From NCBI RefSeq assembly GCF_004307455.1, contig NZ_SEWX01000003.1, positions 83,356 to 147,355 on the forward strand: DNA of 64,000 bases. The letters run 5' to 3'. Numbering within the stretch: position 1 is the stretch's first letter; every line of letters begins with the position of its first letter. Positions 45,675 to 54,967 of the stretch are shown here, piece after piece. Source of the DNA: Aquirufa nivalisilvae. Its GTDB lineage: Bacteria; Bacteroidota; Bacteroidia; Cytophagales; Spirosomataceae. The notes under the pieces are model-generated. The model saw nothing but the letters and a program-made list of their open reading frames with translations. It ran no database searches and was not told the DNA's origin. The position numbers and the translations under genes are program-made.

Positions 45675-46555
45675 TTTTTACTGCCACTTGGATACACTTG
45701 GTCTAACCAGATACCCATTTTCATGAAAACGCTAAATAGGCTTTTTCTCATTTCATGGGTTTCATTGGGGTACAATTCTAATTGTGTTTTGACGCCCAAT
45801 TGATTTAGTTTGGCATACAAGTTTTTGGCCTGTTGTACGTTAACAACCTCATCATTTTCTCCATGAAAAATGATGGTTGGGACGGCTGATGCAGCGCTTA
45901 CTCGAAGTAATGGACTTGATTCTTTGGCCAAGGGAGCATTAGGGTCAGCGACGCCTAAAAAATTGGTAATGGTCTTATCTGCTTCATCGTTTTTCCCTCG
46001 CACCATGGGATCGGTGAAGTCGGTAGGTCCAACAATATCAATGACCGTTTTTATTTCTTTTTGAGGATCTGCTGTATAGGCATACATCAAGGCCAAATAT
46101 GCCCCAGCACTGGCACCTAAAAGACCGAATTCCCCTCTCTTATATCCAAGGCTATCAGCTTTAAGATTTAAGAATCGTAAAGCTTGTTGGATGTCTTCCA
46201 TTTGGGCTGGATAACGATTTTTATTGTCTTTAACCAAACGGTAATTGATGGATGCAACGGCATAGCCTTTTTTGCCTGCTAATAATTGAATCAAAGGTTT
46301 GGGTAATTGGTTTTTACTTCCTTTGGTCCAATATCCTCCATGAATGAATACTAACATTTTGGTATTGGCATTGACTTGGTTGGGTAAAAAGATATCCAAT
46401 AAATTCCTTTCCTCTGGGGCATTTCCGTAAGCTAAATTTAATATGGATTTATAAGCAGTAGAATCTGCCCCATTTTTACCAAATGAAGAAAAAGAGAGGA
46501 ATATGAACAGAGGTAACAGGTAAATACCTGAGGCAATAACGAAGCTTTTTTTCAT
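45671..46555 (-). CDS. Exported alpha/beta-hydrolase, BD-FAE/carboxylesterase type
   Basis: 294 residues from the ATG at 46555 (an ATG four codons upstream is also possible). Signal peptide to about residue 26. Motifs: oxyanion loop VFIHGGYW, ASINYRL, nucleophile in LLGASAGAYLAL, acid Asp in FHGENDEVV and His in PNETHEM, so the catalytic triad is complete. NAPEERNLLDIFLP near the start is typical of the HSL/BD-FAE esterase group. Likely removes acyl groups from sugars or small esters in the periplasm, which fits the adjacent polysaccharide-lyase-like gene although the two are convergent. The 5' end is preceded by a 7-bp periodic repeat region. Confidence 0.87.
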   Translation of the reverse strand: MKKSFVIASGIYLLPLFIFLSFSSFGKNGADSTAYKSILNLAYGNAPEERNLLDIFLPNQVNANTKMLVFIHGGYWTKGSKNQLPKPLIQLLAGKKGYAVASINYRLVKDNKNRYPAQMEDIQQALRFLNLKADSLGYKRGEFGLLGASAGAYLALMYAYTADPQKEIKTVIDIVGPTDFTDPMVRGKNDEADKTITNFLGVADPNAPLAKESSPLLRVSAASAVPTIIFHGENDEVVNVQQAKNLYAKLNQLGVKTQLELYPNETHEMRKSLFSVFMKMGIWLDQVYPSGSKN

Positions 46556-46613
46556 ATCAAAAATCATTTACATTTTACCTCTTACCATTTACCTTTCACA
46601 ATTTTATTCCCCT

Positions 46614-46683
46614 CATTCACCATTTACCACTTACCATTCACCATTTATTTCCCCTCATTCACCATTTACCATTCACAATTTAC
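46614..46683. repeat. Degenerate 7-bp tandem array (CATTYAC type)
   Basis: Ten consecutive heptamers in strict phase: CATTCAC, CATTTAC, CACTTAC, CATTCAC, CATTTAT, TTCCCCT, CATTCAC, CATTTAC, CATTCAC, AATTTAC. Related 7-bp arrays are found at 56.2-56.8 kb and a perfect one near the right edge. The array sits between the esterase and GMC genes. Confidence 0.8.
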
Positions 46684-46690
46684 AATTCTC

Positions 46691-48409
46691 TTACAGGTTT
46701 TTCTTCTTCAACTCGGCTACCGCATAATTCGCAGCACGGGCAGTTAATGCCATGTAGGTTAAAGATGGGTTCTGGGTGGAATTGGAAGTCATACTTGCTC
46801 CATCCGTTACAAAAACATTTTTACAATGATGCAATTGGTTCCACTTATTCAATTGGGATGTTTTAGGGTCATTTCCCATGATAACACCGCCCATTTCATG
46901 GATATCTAAACCTGGATTCCAAGTCTTTTTTGGATTGGATTTAATGTTTTTAAAGCCTGCTAAGGTCAGCATTTCCGCCATTTGGTCTTGGTAATCTTGC
47001 TCCATTTTACGATCATTATCATCAAAATCTACATGAAGTCGAGCCAAAGGGACACCCCAGTCGTCTTTTTTACTGCCATCTAATTTGACGTAATTGGAAT
47101 GTTTCGGGATGGTTTCTCCCATGAAGTGGGAACCAACCTGCCAATTGCCATATTTCTTTTGGAATAAATTGTCTTTCAATTCTTGACCAATCCCTTCTTG
47201 ATTAGAGATGATAGGTCTGCGAGCACTGAAACCTGCTGCATAGCCACGCAAGAAATCGGTTTCTTGTTTGAACACATTGCGGAAACGAGGGATATAACTT
47301 CCGTTCGGACGAATTCCTTCTGTTTTACTTTCTAACATTCCTTCGTATTCGGCTGACACTCCTGTGTGGAAGTTATGGAAGTGAATGTAATGCCCCATTA
47401 AACCATTGTCATTACCTAATCCGTTGGGAAAGCGGTGCGACTTGGAATTCAACAAGATCAAGTTAGTATTGATAGTGGCGGCATTTAAGAAGATGATTTT
47501 AGCATAAAAATGAATTTCTTCTTTTGTTTTGCTATCGATCACTTTAACTCCTGAAGCCTTGCCCGATTTTTCATCGTAAATAATCGAATGTACGACCGAG
47601 TTGGGTCTAAGGGTCATGTTACCCGTATTTTGTGCCCAAGGCAGGGTAGAAGCATTACTAGAAAAATAACCTCCGTAAGGACAACCTCTTTGGCATAAGT
47701 CACGTTGCTGGCATTGAGCGCGGCCTTGCTTGAAGTGGATGGGTTGAGGGTCAGTTAGGTGAGCACAGCGACCAATGATAACCGGACGGTTTCCTTTGTA
47801 ATGTTTTTTCATCTCGGATGAAAAATGTTTTTCAACGCAAGATTGTTCGTGAGGACGCAAAAACTCTCCGTCGGGTAATTGCTCTAATCCATCTTTGTTT
47901 CCGCTTACACCTGCAAATATTTCTACATGGCTATACCAAGGGGCTAAATCTTGATAGGTGATTGGCCAGTGATTATCAAATCCATCTCGTGCAGGACCTT
48001 CAAAATCATATTTGGACCAGCGCTGAGTACCACGAGCCCACAGTAATGACTTACCGCCCACTTGATATCCTCGAATCCAGTCAAATGGTTTCTCTTGAAT
48101 GTAAGGGTGTTCTTTGTCCTTAACAAAAAAATGGGATGAATCCTCGTTGAATGCATAGCATTTGGTAGCGATGGGATTGGCATCTTTCATTTCTTTGGTT
48201 AATGCTCCCAAATGATCAAATTCCCATGGTTCCTTTAAGGTTGTAGGGTAATCTACGATATGTTTCACATCACGACCACGCTCTAAAACCAATGTTTTTA
48301 AACCATTATCGCAAAGTTCTTTGGCAGCCCAACCACCACTAATACCAGAACCCACCACGATGGCATCAAAGGTTCTTTGTTTTTTTGAATCTATATTAAA
48401 ATTAGACAT
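46691..48409 (-). CDS. GMC-family oxidoreductase (large subunit of a membrane sugar/alcohol dehydrogenase)
   Basis: 572 residues. FAD-binding GSGISG (20-25) in FDAIVVGSGISGGWAAKEL, GYQVGGKSLLWARGTQRWS, a Cys-rich insert about 230-242 (CQQRDLCQRGCPYGG) that could bind an iron-sulfur cluster as in fructose/glucose dehydrogenase large subunits, and the C-terminal GASMTSNSTQNPSLTYMALTA-like segment with the conserved catalytic area. It has no signal of its own; it starts 18 nt after the small subunit gene (gluconate 2-dehydrogenase subunit 3-like) which has a Tat signal. In known homologues the large subunit is carried across by this partner. Likely oxidises a sugar or polyol in the periplasm. 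Confidence 0.9.
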   Translation of the reverse strand: MSNFNIDSKKQRTFDAIVVGSGISGGWAAKELCDNGLKTLVLERGRDVKHIVDYPTTLKEPWEFDHLGALTKEMKDANPIATKCYAFNEDSSHFFVKDKEHPYIQEKPFDWIRGYQVGGKSLLWARGTQRWSKYDFEGPARDGFDNHWPITYQDLAPWYSHVEIFAGVSGNKDGLEQLPDGEFLRPHEQSCVEKHFSSEMKKHYKGNRPVIIGRCAHLTDPQPIHFKQGRAQCQQRDLCQRGCPYGGYFSSNASTLPWAQNTGNMTLRPNSVVHSIIYDEKSGKASGVKVIDSKTKEEIHFYAKIIFLNAATINTNLILLNSKSHRFPNGLGNDNGLMGHYIHFHNFHTGVSAEYEGMLESKTEGIRPNGSYIPRFRNVFKQETDFLRGYAAGFSARRPIISNQEGIGQELKDNLFQKKYGNWQVGSHFMGETIPKHSNYVKLDGSKKDDWGVPLARLHVDFDDNDRKMEQDYQDQMAEMLTLAGFKNIKSNPKKTWNPGLDIHEMGGVIMGNDPKTSQLNKWNQLHHCKNVFVTDGASMTSNSTQNPSLTYMALTARAANYAVAELKKKNL

Positions 48410-48427
48410 GTCTTGAGAGGTAAATTC

Positions 48428-48931
48428 TTATTGAACAGGGACACAACCATGGTAAAACCCAGGAGCCATGGTGTAATTTCTATGCTGAGTAAGGAAATAT
48501 TCTGAACTCGTATAGGATGCTAAGGTGAGGCCTTTTAGGCGTTTGAAAAACTGACTTTCCACTGGCAAAGTAGAGTTTTGTAAACCAGTTAAAAGGCTGA
48601 TTTGATCTTGACTGCTCAACTGAGGGAAAGCTTTTTGGTAGTTTTTCAAGGCTGAGGAAGCCAACTTTTGTAATCCATTTTGGAAGGCTTGTTGGTCTTC
48701 TTTGCTCATACAATCTTTCACCATCCGCTCAATGTATAAGTGAGCGCCAATGGTTTTGGCCCCTGGACTATCAGTCTCAGGTATGATGGCATTAACTATA
48801 GCTCCTAATAATTCGGTGTTAGGCCCCAGTAGAGCGGGAAATGAATCTTGGTTCCACTGGTATGCCCAGTTGGGTAAAGCGGAGGTACCTAAGACCAAAC
48901 TTAGGTTTTTTAAGGCGCTTCTTCTGTTCAT
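48428..48931 (-). CDS. Gluconate 2-dehydrogenase subunit 3-like protein with Tat signal
   Basis: 167 residues from ATG 48931; a longer frame upstream (to 49012) would put 27 extra residues before the Tat signal and is unlikely. The N-terminus MNRRSALKNLSLVLGTSALP is a twin-arginine signal (R3-R4). The rest (LLGAIVNAIIPETDSPGAKTIGAHLYIERMV, YFLTQHRNYTMAPGFYHGC) is the gluconate_2-dh3 fold: a helical chaperone-like small subunit. It is encoded just upstream of the GMC large subunit, and its Tat signal probably carries the folded, FAD-bound complex to the periplasm. Confidence 0.9.
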   Translation of the reverse strand: MNRRSALKNLSLVLGTSALPNWAYQWNQDSFPALLGPNTELLGAIVNAIIPETDSPGAKTIGAHLYIERMVKDCMSKEDQQAFQNGLQKLASSALKNYQKAFPQLSSQDQISLLTGLQNSTLPVESQFFKRLKGLTLASYTSSEYFLTQHRNYTMAPGFYHGCVPVQ

Positions 48932-49033
48932 GTTGTAATAGGTAGAGTAAAGAAAATCTCTTCTTCTTATTGGGTAGAAAAGAGTAAACAAAAATATTGA
49001 AATAAAAAGCAATTGTCAACCTGATTTACAGGC

Positions 49034-50260
49034 TTATAGAGCTGCATGTTTTCCAGCAATATAACCAGTAGTCCAGGCCGCCTGGAAATTAAACCCTCCA
49101 GTAATACCATCAATATCCATCACTTCTCCTGCAAAAAACATTCCTGGTACTTGTTTGCTTTCCATGCTTTGAACATGGATTTCGTTGAGATCAATACCTC
49201 CTGCAGTAACAAATTCTTCCTTAAATGTAGTTTTCCCCATCACTTGGTAGCGATCATTTAATAGGGTATTGACCAATTTATTGATTTGTTTAGGATTAAT
49301 CTCGTTCCATCGAGATGCGGGTAATACATCGTTTTTAGCTAATAGAAAGTTCCAAAGTCGGGCAGGAATAGGAAAGGGGCAGTGATTGCTGATCATTTTT
49401 CCACCATGTATTTTGCGTGTGTTTTCTAAGGTATCTCGCAGTTCAGATTCTTTGGTTTCATCTAACCAATTGACTAAAATGTAGAACTGGTAATTGAATG
49501 CTGCTAGGATTCTGGCTCCCCAGGCTGAGAGTTGTAAAATTGCAGGACCACTCATTCCCCAATGGGTAATCAACAATGGTCCTTTGCCGACAAGTTTTTG
49601 ACCTTCAATTCTCACGGTAGCCTTTTCCACCACGAGACCCATAAACTCCTTGATGGGTTCATTCGGCATGTTAAAAGTGAAAAGAGAGGGTACAGGAGGA
49701 ATGATGGGATGACCAATTTCTTCCAGCCAGTGTAGCCCACTTAATTTGGGTTGACCACCTGTCGTCACGATTACTCGATCTGTTTTGATTGTTTTATCCT
49801 TGGAATGTAGTACAAATCCCCCATCTTCACGCTTTTCAATCCTATCAATTCCATGATGTAAGGTTAGTTCAATGTCGAGCTTTTTAGCTTCTCTCAAGAA
49901 ACAATCGATGATGCTTTGCGAGGTATTGGATAAAGGAAAGACGCAACCATCGGGATAGGTTTTAAGGGCTACTAGGCGCTGCTCAAACCATTCCATGGTC
50001 GAAGTTGCATTAAACTGTTCAAAGGCTTTTTTTAGAAATTTCTCTCCTCTTGGATAATGCTCGGCTAATTTCCTGTTATTGAATTCGGCATGGCAAACAT
50101 TACATCGGCCGCCTCCTGATATTTTTACTTTAGCTAAAAAATGCGATGTTTTTTCGAGGATTTGAACCTGGGCTTGGGGATTATGACTTTTTGCAGCAAT
50201 CGCCGCAAAAAAACCTGCCGCTCCTCCACCAATAACACTAATATGTAAATCTTTTGACAT
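49034..50260 (-). CDS. NAD(P)/FAD-dependent oxidoreductase, HI0933/BaiN-like flavoprotein
   Basis: 408 residues, no export signal. Dinucleotide-binding GGGAAG (11-16) in ISVIGGGAAGFFAAIAA, the family marker KVKISGGGRCNVCH, DRVIVTTGGQPKLSG in the middle and the C-terminal FFAGEVMDIDGITGGFNFQ, which closes over FAD. HI0933-type proteins are widespread and mostly uncharacterised; BaiN reduces bile-acid intermediates in gut clostridia, and other members are implicated in redox or tRNA-related roles. I cannot assign the substrate. It is 61 nt from the MgtC gene on the same strand. Confidence 0.9.
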   Translation of the reverse strand: MSKDLHISVIGGGAAGFFAAIAAKSHNPQAQVQILEKTSHFLAKVKISGGGRCNVCHAEFNNRKLAEHYPRGEKFLKKAFEQFNATSTMEWFEQRLVALKTYPDGCVFPLSNTSQSIIDCFLREAKKLDIELTLHHGIDRIEKREDGGFVLHSKDKTIKTDRVIVTTGGQPKLSGLHWLEEIGHPIIPPVPSLFTFNMPNEPIKEFMGLVVEKATVRIEGQKLVGKGPLLITHWGMSGPAILQLSAWGARILAAFNYQFYILVNWLDETKESELRDTLENTRKIHGGKMISNHCPFPIPARLWNFLLAKNDVLPASRWNEINPKQINKLVNTLLNDRYQVMGKTTFKEEFVTAGGIDLNEIHVQSMESKQVPGMFFAGEVMDIDGITGGFNFQAAWTTGYIAGKHAAL

Positions 50261-50320
50261 TATTTTTTACCTATCAATACCTCTATTAACTAAACACTAA
50301 TCTCTAACAACGAATCACTC

Positions 50321-50947
50321 TTAGAATTCCAAGTGCTTAATTTGGTCATTTTTTAATAATTGGCTTGCAATCATATGATGAGCTTTTTCTGAACCCTGAA
50401 CAGTTAAGTTAAAGGTAAAATCCTTGCCAGATTTAATTTTCTGAGAATACAGAATCTTCATTTTAAGCTTTTTGAATAATTGTTCCACATACTTGTAATC
50501 AAAGGTGTCAGAATATTCAAACTTTAACGTATATACACGTACGTGATTAAGCTTACTAATGAAGTTTTGCACTAAAATAAAGGCACTTAAGATTAAAATA
50601 ACAATGGCTGAGGTGAAACAAGCCAATAATTCAAAACCTGCACCGATGGTCATACCCAAGGCCGAAACAACCCAAATCGTTGTTGCCGTAGTGATTCCTG
50701 TTACTCGATCTTTTTCTCTAAAAATAACTCCAGCACCCAGAAAACCTATTCCAGTTAAAACATTGGCCGCAATTCTGTCTTGACTGCCCAATCCAATTTT
50801 ATACGAGAGCAAGGTGAAAATACAGGAGCCTACACATACCAAAATCATCGTTCTTAAGCCAGCGGATTTGGAACGATATTCTCTTTCCAAGCCAATGACA
50901 GCTCCAATTAAAATAGATAAAAGAATACGTTCTAAATCGATATACAT
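50321..50947 (-). CDS. MgtC/SapB-family membrane protein
   Basis: 208 residues with four to five N-terminal membrane helices and a C-terminal soluble domain of about 80 residues. The family signature is clear: GAVIGLEREYRSKSAGLRT, GIGFLGAGVIFREKDRVTGI and TATTIWVVSALGMTIGAG. MgtC proteins help bacteria survive low magnesium or acid stress, partly through effects on the F-type ATPase and phosphate balance; many environmental members have unknown roles. The C-terminal part has a ferredoxin-like/ACT-like look. Preceded on its 5' side by an AT-rich gap that presumably holds the promoter. Confidence 0.9.
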   Translation of the reverse strand: MYIDLERILLSILIGAVIGLEREYRSKSAGLRTMILVCVGSCIFTLLSYKIGLGSQDRIAANVLTGIGFLGAGVIFREKDRVTGITTATTIWVVSALGMTIGAGFELLACFTSAIVILILSAFILVQNFISKLNHVRVYTLKFEYSDTFDYKYVEQLFKKLKMKILYSQKIKSGKDFTFNLTVQGSEKAHHMIASQLLKNDQIKHLEF

Positions 50948-51259
50948 CAGAAAATAGATTTTGAATTTAAACGGAAATTAACGCTAATTGTTGGATAATT
51001 GGTCAATGGTGCCATTGATCTTTATGGGTAATAGATGGGAGTGATTTTTGAACCCAAAGCTTTGATGGGGATTTTAAATATCCTGTTTAAACATAAAACG
51101 ATGCTTATTTGATGAGTTAGGCTAGATTTGCCTTGTAAAATTGACATTTGTTCTCATTTTCAAATAATTTATTAAATGGAGTTTGCTTTATAGAATCATT
51201 TTGATAAAATTGAGAAAATTATCATTTTATCTACTCCATAAAAACAAAATTAACCATCA
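50948..51259. other. Divergent 312-nt intergenic region
   Basis: An AT-rich gap between mgtC-like (minus) and the small membrane protein gene (plus). I see no ORF, hairpin or clean TTG-N17-TAnnTTTG match. No Mg-sensing leader could be recognised by eye. Confidence 0.45.
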
Positions 51260-51685
51260 ATGAACCATCAAGAATATGATACCCATACCAGGTATTACCA
51301 TTTGCATCATTTTATAATACTCCCACTTGCTTTTTTCTTATTTCTTTGGACTGTTAAATTGGCCTTGGAAGATCCTGCAAATGATTGGCTGTATATATTA
51401 GTGGGTTTATTATTTATTTTAATTTCGTTTGTTTCACGTATTTATGCAAATAAAAATCAAGATCGAATTATTCGATTGGAAATGCGTTTGCGTTATTTTC
51501 AATTAACGAACGTGCCTTTTACTGAAAAGGAAAATATGCTTGAGATCCATCAAATTGTTGCTTTGCGTTTTGCGAGTGATGATGAGTTATTAGGATTAAT
51601 CGATAAAGCTATTTTACAAAACCTAAGTCCGAAGGAAATCAAGAAGTCCATTCGTGAATGGCAAGGAGATTTTATGCGGGTTTAA
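51260..51685 (+). CDS. Small membrane protein, DUF6526-like
   Basis: 141 residues. Two adjacent membrane helices (LHHFIILPLAFFLFLWTV and WLYILVGLLFILISFVSRI) sit between a His/Tyr-rich N-terminus (YDTHTRYYHLHHF) and a charged helical C-terminus (QDRIIRLEMRLRYFQLT, LSPKEIKKSIREWQGDF). This pattern recalls DUF6526 proteins of Bacteroidota, which have no known function; the assignment is from memory of the pattern and is moderately sure. It stands alone and is closed by a palindromic terminator 25 nt downstream. Confidence 0.8.
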   Translation: MNHQEYDTHTRYYHLHHFIILPLAFFLFLWTVKLALEDPANDWLYILVGLLFILISFVSRIYANKNQDRIIRLEMRLRYFQLTNVPFTEKENMLEIHQIVALRFASDDELLGLIDKAILQNLSPKEIKKSIREWQGDFMRV

Positions 51686-51709
51686 TTTATCCTTGATTTA
51701 TTTAAATGC

Positions 51710-51739
51710 AAAAGCTCAGGGTTTAAATCCTGAGCTTTT
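51710..51739 (+). terminator. Palindromic terminator of the small membrane protein gene
   Basis: AAAAGCTCAGGGTTT (51710-51724) and AAATCCTGAGCTTTT (51725-51739) pair fully with one G-U. Apart from that one base the element is the same as the palindrome at 25718-25747. It lies between convergent genes, so it may act in both directions. Confidence 0.75.
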
Positions 51740-51782
51740 GTATTTACATGTTCGTGTATTCAGATTTACTCTGTTTAATCGC

Positions 51783-54434
51783 TTACTTTTTTTGTTCGGA
51801 AAGAAATGTGATTAAGGAAGCAAACTCTTCATAGGAAAGTTCATTCGTTAAACCATCAGGCATCATTGATGTTTCCATTTCTTTTCTAGATCTGATATCG
51901 GCAGTTCTGATACTTGTAATTTGACCTGTAATATCTCGCATCACAATGCGATCCGGAGATTCAGCTGTTACAAAACCCATGTGCTCCTTTTTGTCTTTTG
52001 TCGTTACTAATACCGTGACGAATCCTTGTGATATAGAAGCATTAGGCTTGAGGATTGATTCTGCTATTTGTTCCCGACTCATGATAGCACCAATCTGACC
52101 CATAAATGGCCCTTTCAATGTTTCTCCACTTTTTAAACTGTGACAAACCACACAACCTTGCTTGGTGAATAAGGATCTACCTGTTGCTGGATTTCCTTTG
52201 ATTTGAGCCATGGCTAGCATGATGTCTTCAATGGAGGCATTACCGATTTGACCTTTTTTATTACGAATAGAAGCCAAATCAACTTTTGGTTCATCTTTGG
52301 CTAGATTAGTCGCAGCTGTTCCTAATTCGGCTATTTCCATTTGATTTTTCTCATTCAAATCCACAAAATAAGCTTTGTCGGCCTCTTTCGCTTTTTGGAA
52401 CTCAGCTAAAATAAAGTCTTTGATAATCGGACTCGATTCCCAATCTACTGTTTTATAGTAAGGGCCATGTCCATTGGGCTTGGTGCTCCACCAATATTCT
52501 CCCTCATAATCTGCTTCCTTTTTGTAAAGTCTAGCCAGATTAGCCAATAATTGCTTTTTGAAAGTAATATTGGTAGATTTTTTATAAGCGGCAATAAGGC
52601 CGTTGACAGCAGTGGGTTGGTGCATGTAGCGCAATGCCCACAATGCAATGGTTGAATTGGGACCAGAAATTGCTTTTACGCAGGCATTTACTGCATTTAA
52701 TTTCACCAATGCCTGAATGGCTACGTGCGCAGGAATGATGGCTGAATTGGGAGTAGCATGAGGACCTTCTTGATCTTTGGGAGGTGCTACAAAAGAGTTA
52801 GGAACTTTTACTTGTAAAAGCGCAGGAATAGCTTCTTGTTTTCCTAATCTTCCCAAAGCTATTGCAGCACTTACACGTACTCTCGGAGAGGCATCTTGTA
52901 AAGCCGATATGATGGGCTGAATGGGTACTAATTTATTTTTAGTCTTTCTGTCTGCCAATGCTCTGATGGCCAGCTCTTTCACATCTTTATCAGCCAATAA
53001 TTTACCCAATTGTAATATACCTTGCTCATTTGCAACTTGAGCATAAGTAAATATACCCGCCGAACGAGCATACAATGGAGCCTTTTTATCTGCAGCTAAT
53101 TTCCAAGCTATTGCAGCTGTCGCTTTTTGATCCCTCGTTAATAATTCTTGTTGAGCGTTTAAACGCGCTACCGCACTATTTGATTGTAAAAGCTTAGCTA
53201 ATTCATCGTTCGACAATTGACTCACCTGTGGAAAGGCTTGGTAAGTCCAGCCTTTAGGTACTGCTCTAACCACAAATCCTTTGTTGGGATTTCCTGAATA
53301 TCCAGCTCCATCCCAAGCAGCAAGGTATAGTCGACCAGAACCGTCTACATCTAGGTCCGTGATTTGTTTTAATTTAATGAATGTTTCATCTTTTTGCGTA
53401 TAACTAGCACCGTCAGGCGTCACACGATGAATGTACAATATGCTATTTCCCCAATCGGCCATCATGGGTACTTGATTGTATTTGGCTGGCCAAGTAGGCT
53501 CATCCATAAACAAAGAACCAGTTCCAGATCCACCACCTACATCCACTAAGGCTGGCAGGATTTCTTCAGTAAAATGTTTGAACAATAGCGGGTAACCATA
53601 TTCGCCTGATTGAATGTGGTGGCTAAAACGGATATTCCATCCCGCTCCATCATTGGTATTATCGCGTGTGAAAATGTTCATGTAGGGATCAATGGCTACA
53701 TCATAAATATTTCTAGTACCATGGGTGTATACTTCCATTTCAGTCCCATCTGGTCTTACTCGGACAATTCCACCACCTAGCATGGTAATTTTCTTTCCAC
53801 TTCTATCAGTGGCATTATGAAAACCAAAGTCGCCGGCAGCAATGTAAATCCAACCATCAATACCCATTCTGATGCCATTGGTGGCATGGTCAGTTCCTCT
53901 GCTTTGTAAAAACTTGGGAGAACTGATATGTTGAATTAATGGACTCGAAGGGCCATCGGCTACTCCGTCTTTATTTTTATCCTCAAAAACCACTAAATCC
54001 ATTCCTGTGGCTTTCTTTGTTTCAGGCGAAAAGACGGTATGAAGCACATATAATTTGTCACCTAATGAAATAATCCCACGGGGATTATCCACCATGGCAA
54101 ATTTGCTTTGCTGATCTACGCGACCATCGTTATTGGAATCAATCAATTTTAAGATGTATCCTTTACCAGGCGTTTTTCCTAAAGATCCAATTTGGTCAAT
54201 TCCTACAAATACCTCACCTGTGGCAGCTACGGCAATACAAGCTGGACTAGGAGCTACGTCTGCTGAAGCAAAATTACTGACTTGAATGTCTTGAGTAGGC
54301 CATGCTGAAGCGTTGGAAAGGGTGTCAACAGCAACGACGGAATTTGTACTATTTTCAGCGATATGGGGTTGAAGGAATTGATATCCCCAAAAAAGCAGAA
54401 ATGAATAAATTAAACTGAGTGATAATTTTAACAT
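51783..54434 (-). CDS. PVC-type CxxCH haem-binding membrane-associated dehydrogenase with HEAT repeats
   Basis: 883 residues from ATG 54434 (an ATG at 54473 adds 13 residues). Signal/anchor segment about 3-22. Residues about 45-420 are a sugar-dehydrogenase-like propeller (ATGEVFVGIDQIGSLGK, NGIRMGIDGWIYIAAGDFG, DLDVDGSGRLYLAAWDGAGY). HEAT-like helical repeats follow (about 430-640; DASPRVRVSAAIALGRLGKQ). The C-terminus has a cytochrome domain with GCVVCHSLKSGETLKGP and a beta module (ISQGFVTVLVTTKDKKEHMG). The order is that of the putative membrane-bound dehydrogenases common in Planctomycetes, Verrucomicrobia and Cytophagales. It probably oxidises a sugar-like substrate and hands electrons to the attached haem. 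Not clearly part of an operon. Confidence 0.87.
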   Translation of the reverse strand: MLKLSLSLIYSFLLFWGYQFLQPHIAENSTNSVVAVDTLSNASAWPTQDIQVSNFASADVAPSPACIAVAATGEVFVGIDQIGSLGKTPGKGYILKLIDSNNDGRVDQQSKFAMVDNPRGIISLGDKLYVLHTVFSPETKKATGMDLVVFEDKNKDGVADGPSSPLIQHISSPKFLQSRGTDHATNGIRMGIDGWIYIAAGDFGFHNATDRSGKKITMLGGGIVRVRPDGTEMEVYTHGTRNIYDVAIDPYMNIFTRDNTNDGAGWNIRFSHHIQSGEYGYPLLFKHFTEEILPALVDVGGGSGTGSLFMDEPTWPAKYNQVPMMADWGNSILYIHRVTPDGASYTQKDETFIKLKQITDLDVDGSGRLYLAAWDGAGYSGNPNKGFVVRAVPKGWTYQAFPQVSQLSNDELAKLLQSNSAVARLNAQQELLTRDQKATAAIAWKLAADKKAPLYARSAGIFTYAQVANEQGILQLGKLLADKDVKELAIRALADRKTKNKLVPIQPIISALQDASPRVRVSAAIALGRLGKQEAIPALLQVKVPNSFVAPPKDQEGPHATPNSAIIPAHVAIQALVKLNAVNACVKAISGPNSTIALWALRYMHQPTAVNGLIAAYKKSTNITFKKQLLANLARLYKKEADYEGEYWWSTKPNGHGPYYKTVDWESSPIIKDFILAEFQKAKEADKAYFVDLNEKNQMEIAELGTAATNLAKDEPKVDLASIRNKKGQIGNASIEDIMLAMAQIKGNPATGRSLFTKQGCVVCHSLKSGETLKGPFMGQIGAIMSREQIAESILKPNASISQGFVTVLVTTKDKKEHMGFVTAESPDRIVMRDITGQITSIRTADIRSRKEMETSMMPDGLTNELSYEEFASLITFLSEQKK

Positions 54435-54967
54435 ATGGAATAGGTTGAGTGTTTTTTGAATTATGGTTGGCAAAAATAAGATTTTTCCTCATAAAACATT
54501 CTGGACATTGTAGGGTATCGAATGTATTTATTTTTCGGTCATGGAAGAGTCTATTTTCAATTTGTGTAGTTATATCGTTTGTAGATAATGACCATACGAT
54601 TTGATTAAATTATTGTTACATGATTAAAATGTTATTTTACTATTAAAATAATCTTTACAACAATTTGAATTGTTAGCACATTCAAAATGAGTGATTTAGT
54701 GGTATAAATGCTTTCAGCGGGATACTGAGCCTATTTTTTTTGTTTTAGGTTAATCGAAAATATTGTTAAAAATATTAGGCTGATTGAAAAATCAATATAC
54801 CTTTGCGTTTACCATTCTATAATAAAGTTTGAGCTGTTCTACAATTCGTATTTCTCCAGTAATCTTAATCGAGAAGCGACAGAAAAGAAATCTGTTGTCT
54901 CTGTCTGTCTTGGAGCGTATTTTATCCCAGCCATTCTGATGTCAAACCGAAATAATTGAATTAGAAA
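54435..54967. other. 533-nt intergenic region with a possible -7 box
   Basis: AT-rich divergent gap between the CxxCH dehydrogenase (minus) and the AraC-type regulator (plus). TACCTTTG at 54798-54805 fits the TAnnTTTG element, about 160 nt before the regulator, but no TTG has the right spacing. No gene or stable hairpin seen. Confidence 0.5.

Noticed and set aside
43863..46555. Complete polysaccharide utilisation locus with the heparinase-like gene
   Set aside because: The SusCD pair is separated by a terminator and a gene on the other strand, so joint regulation is not supported.
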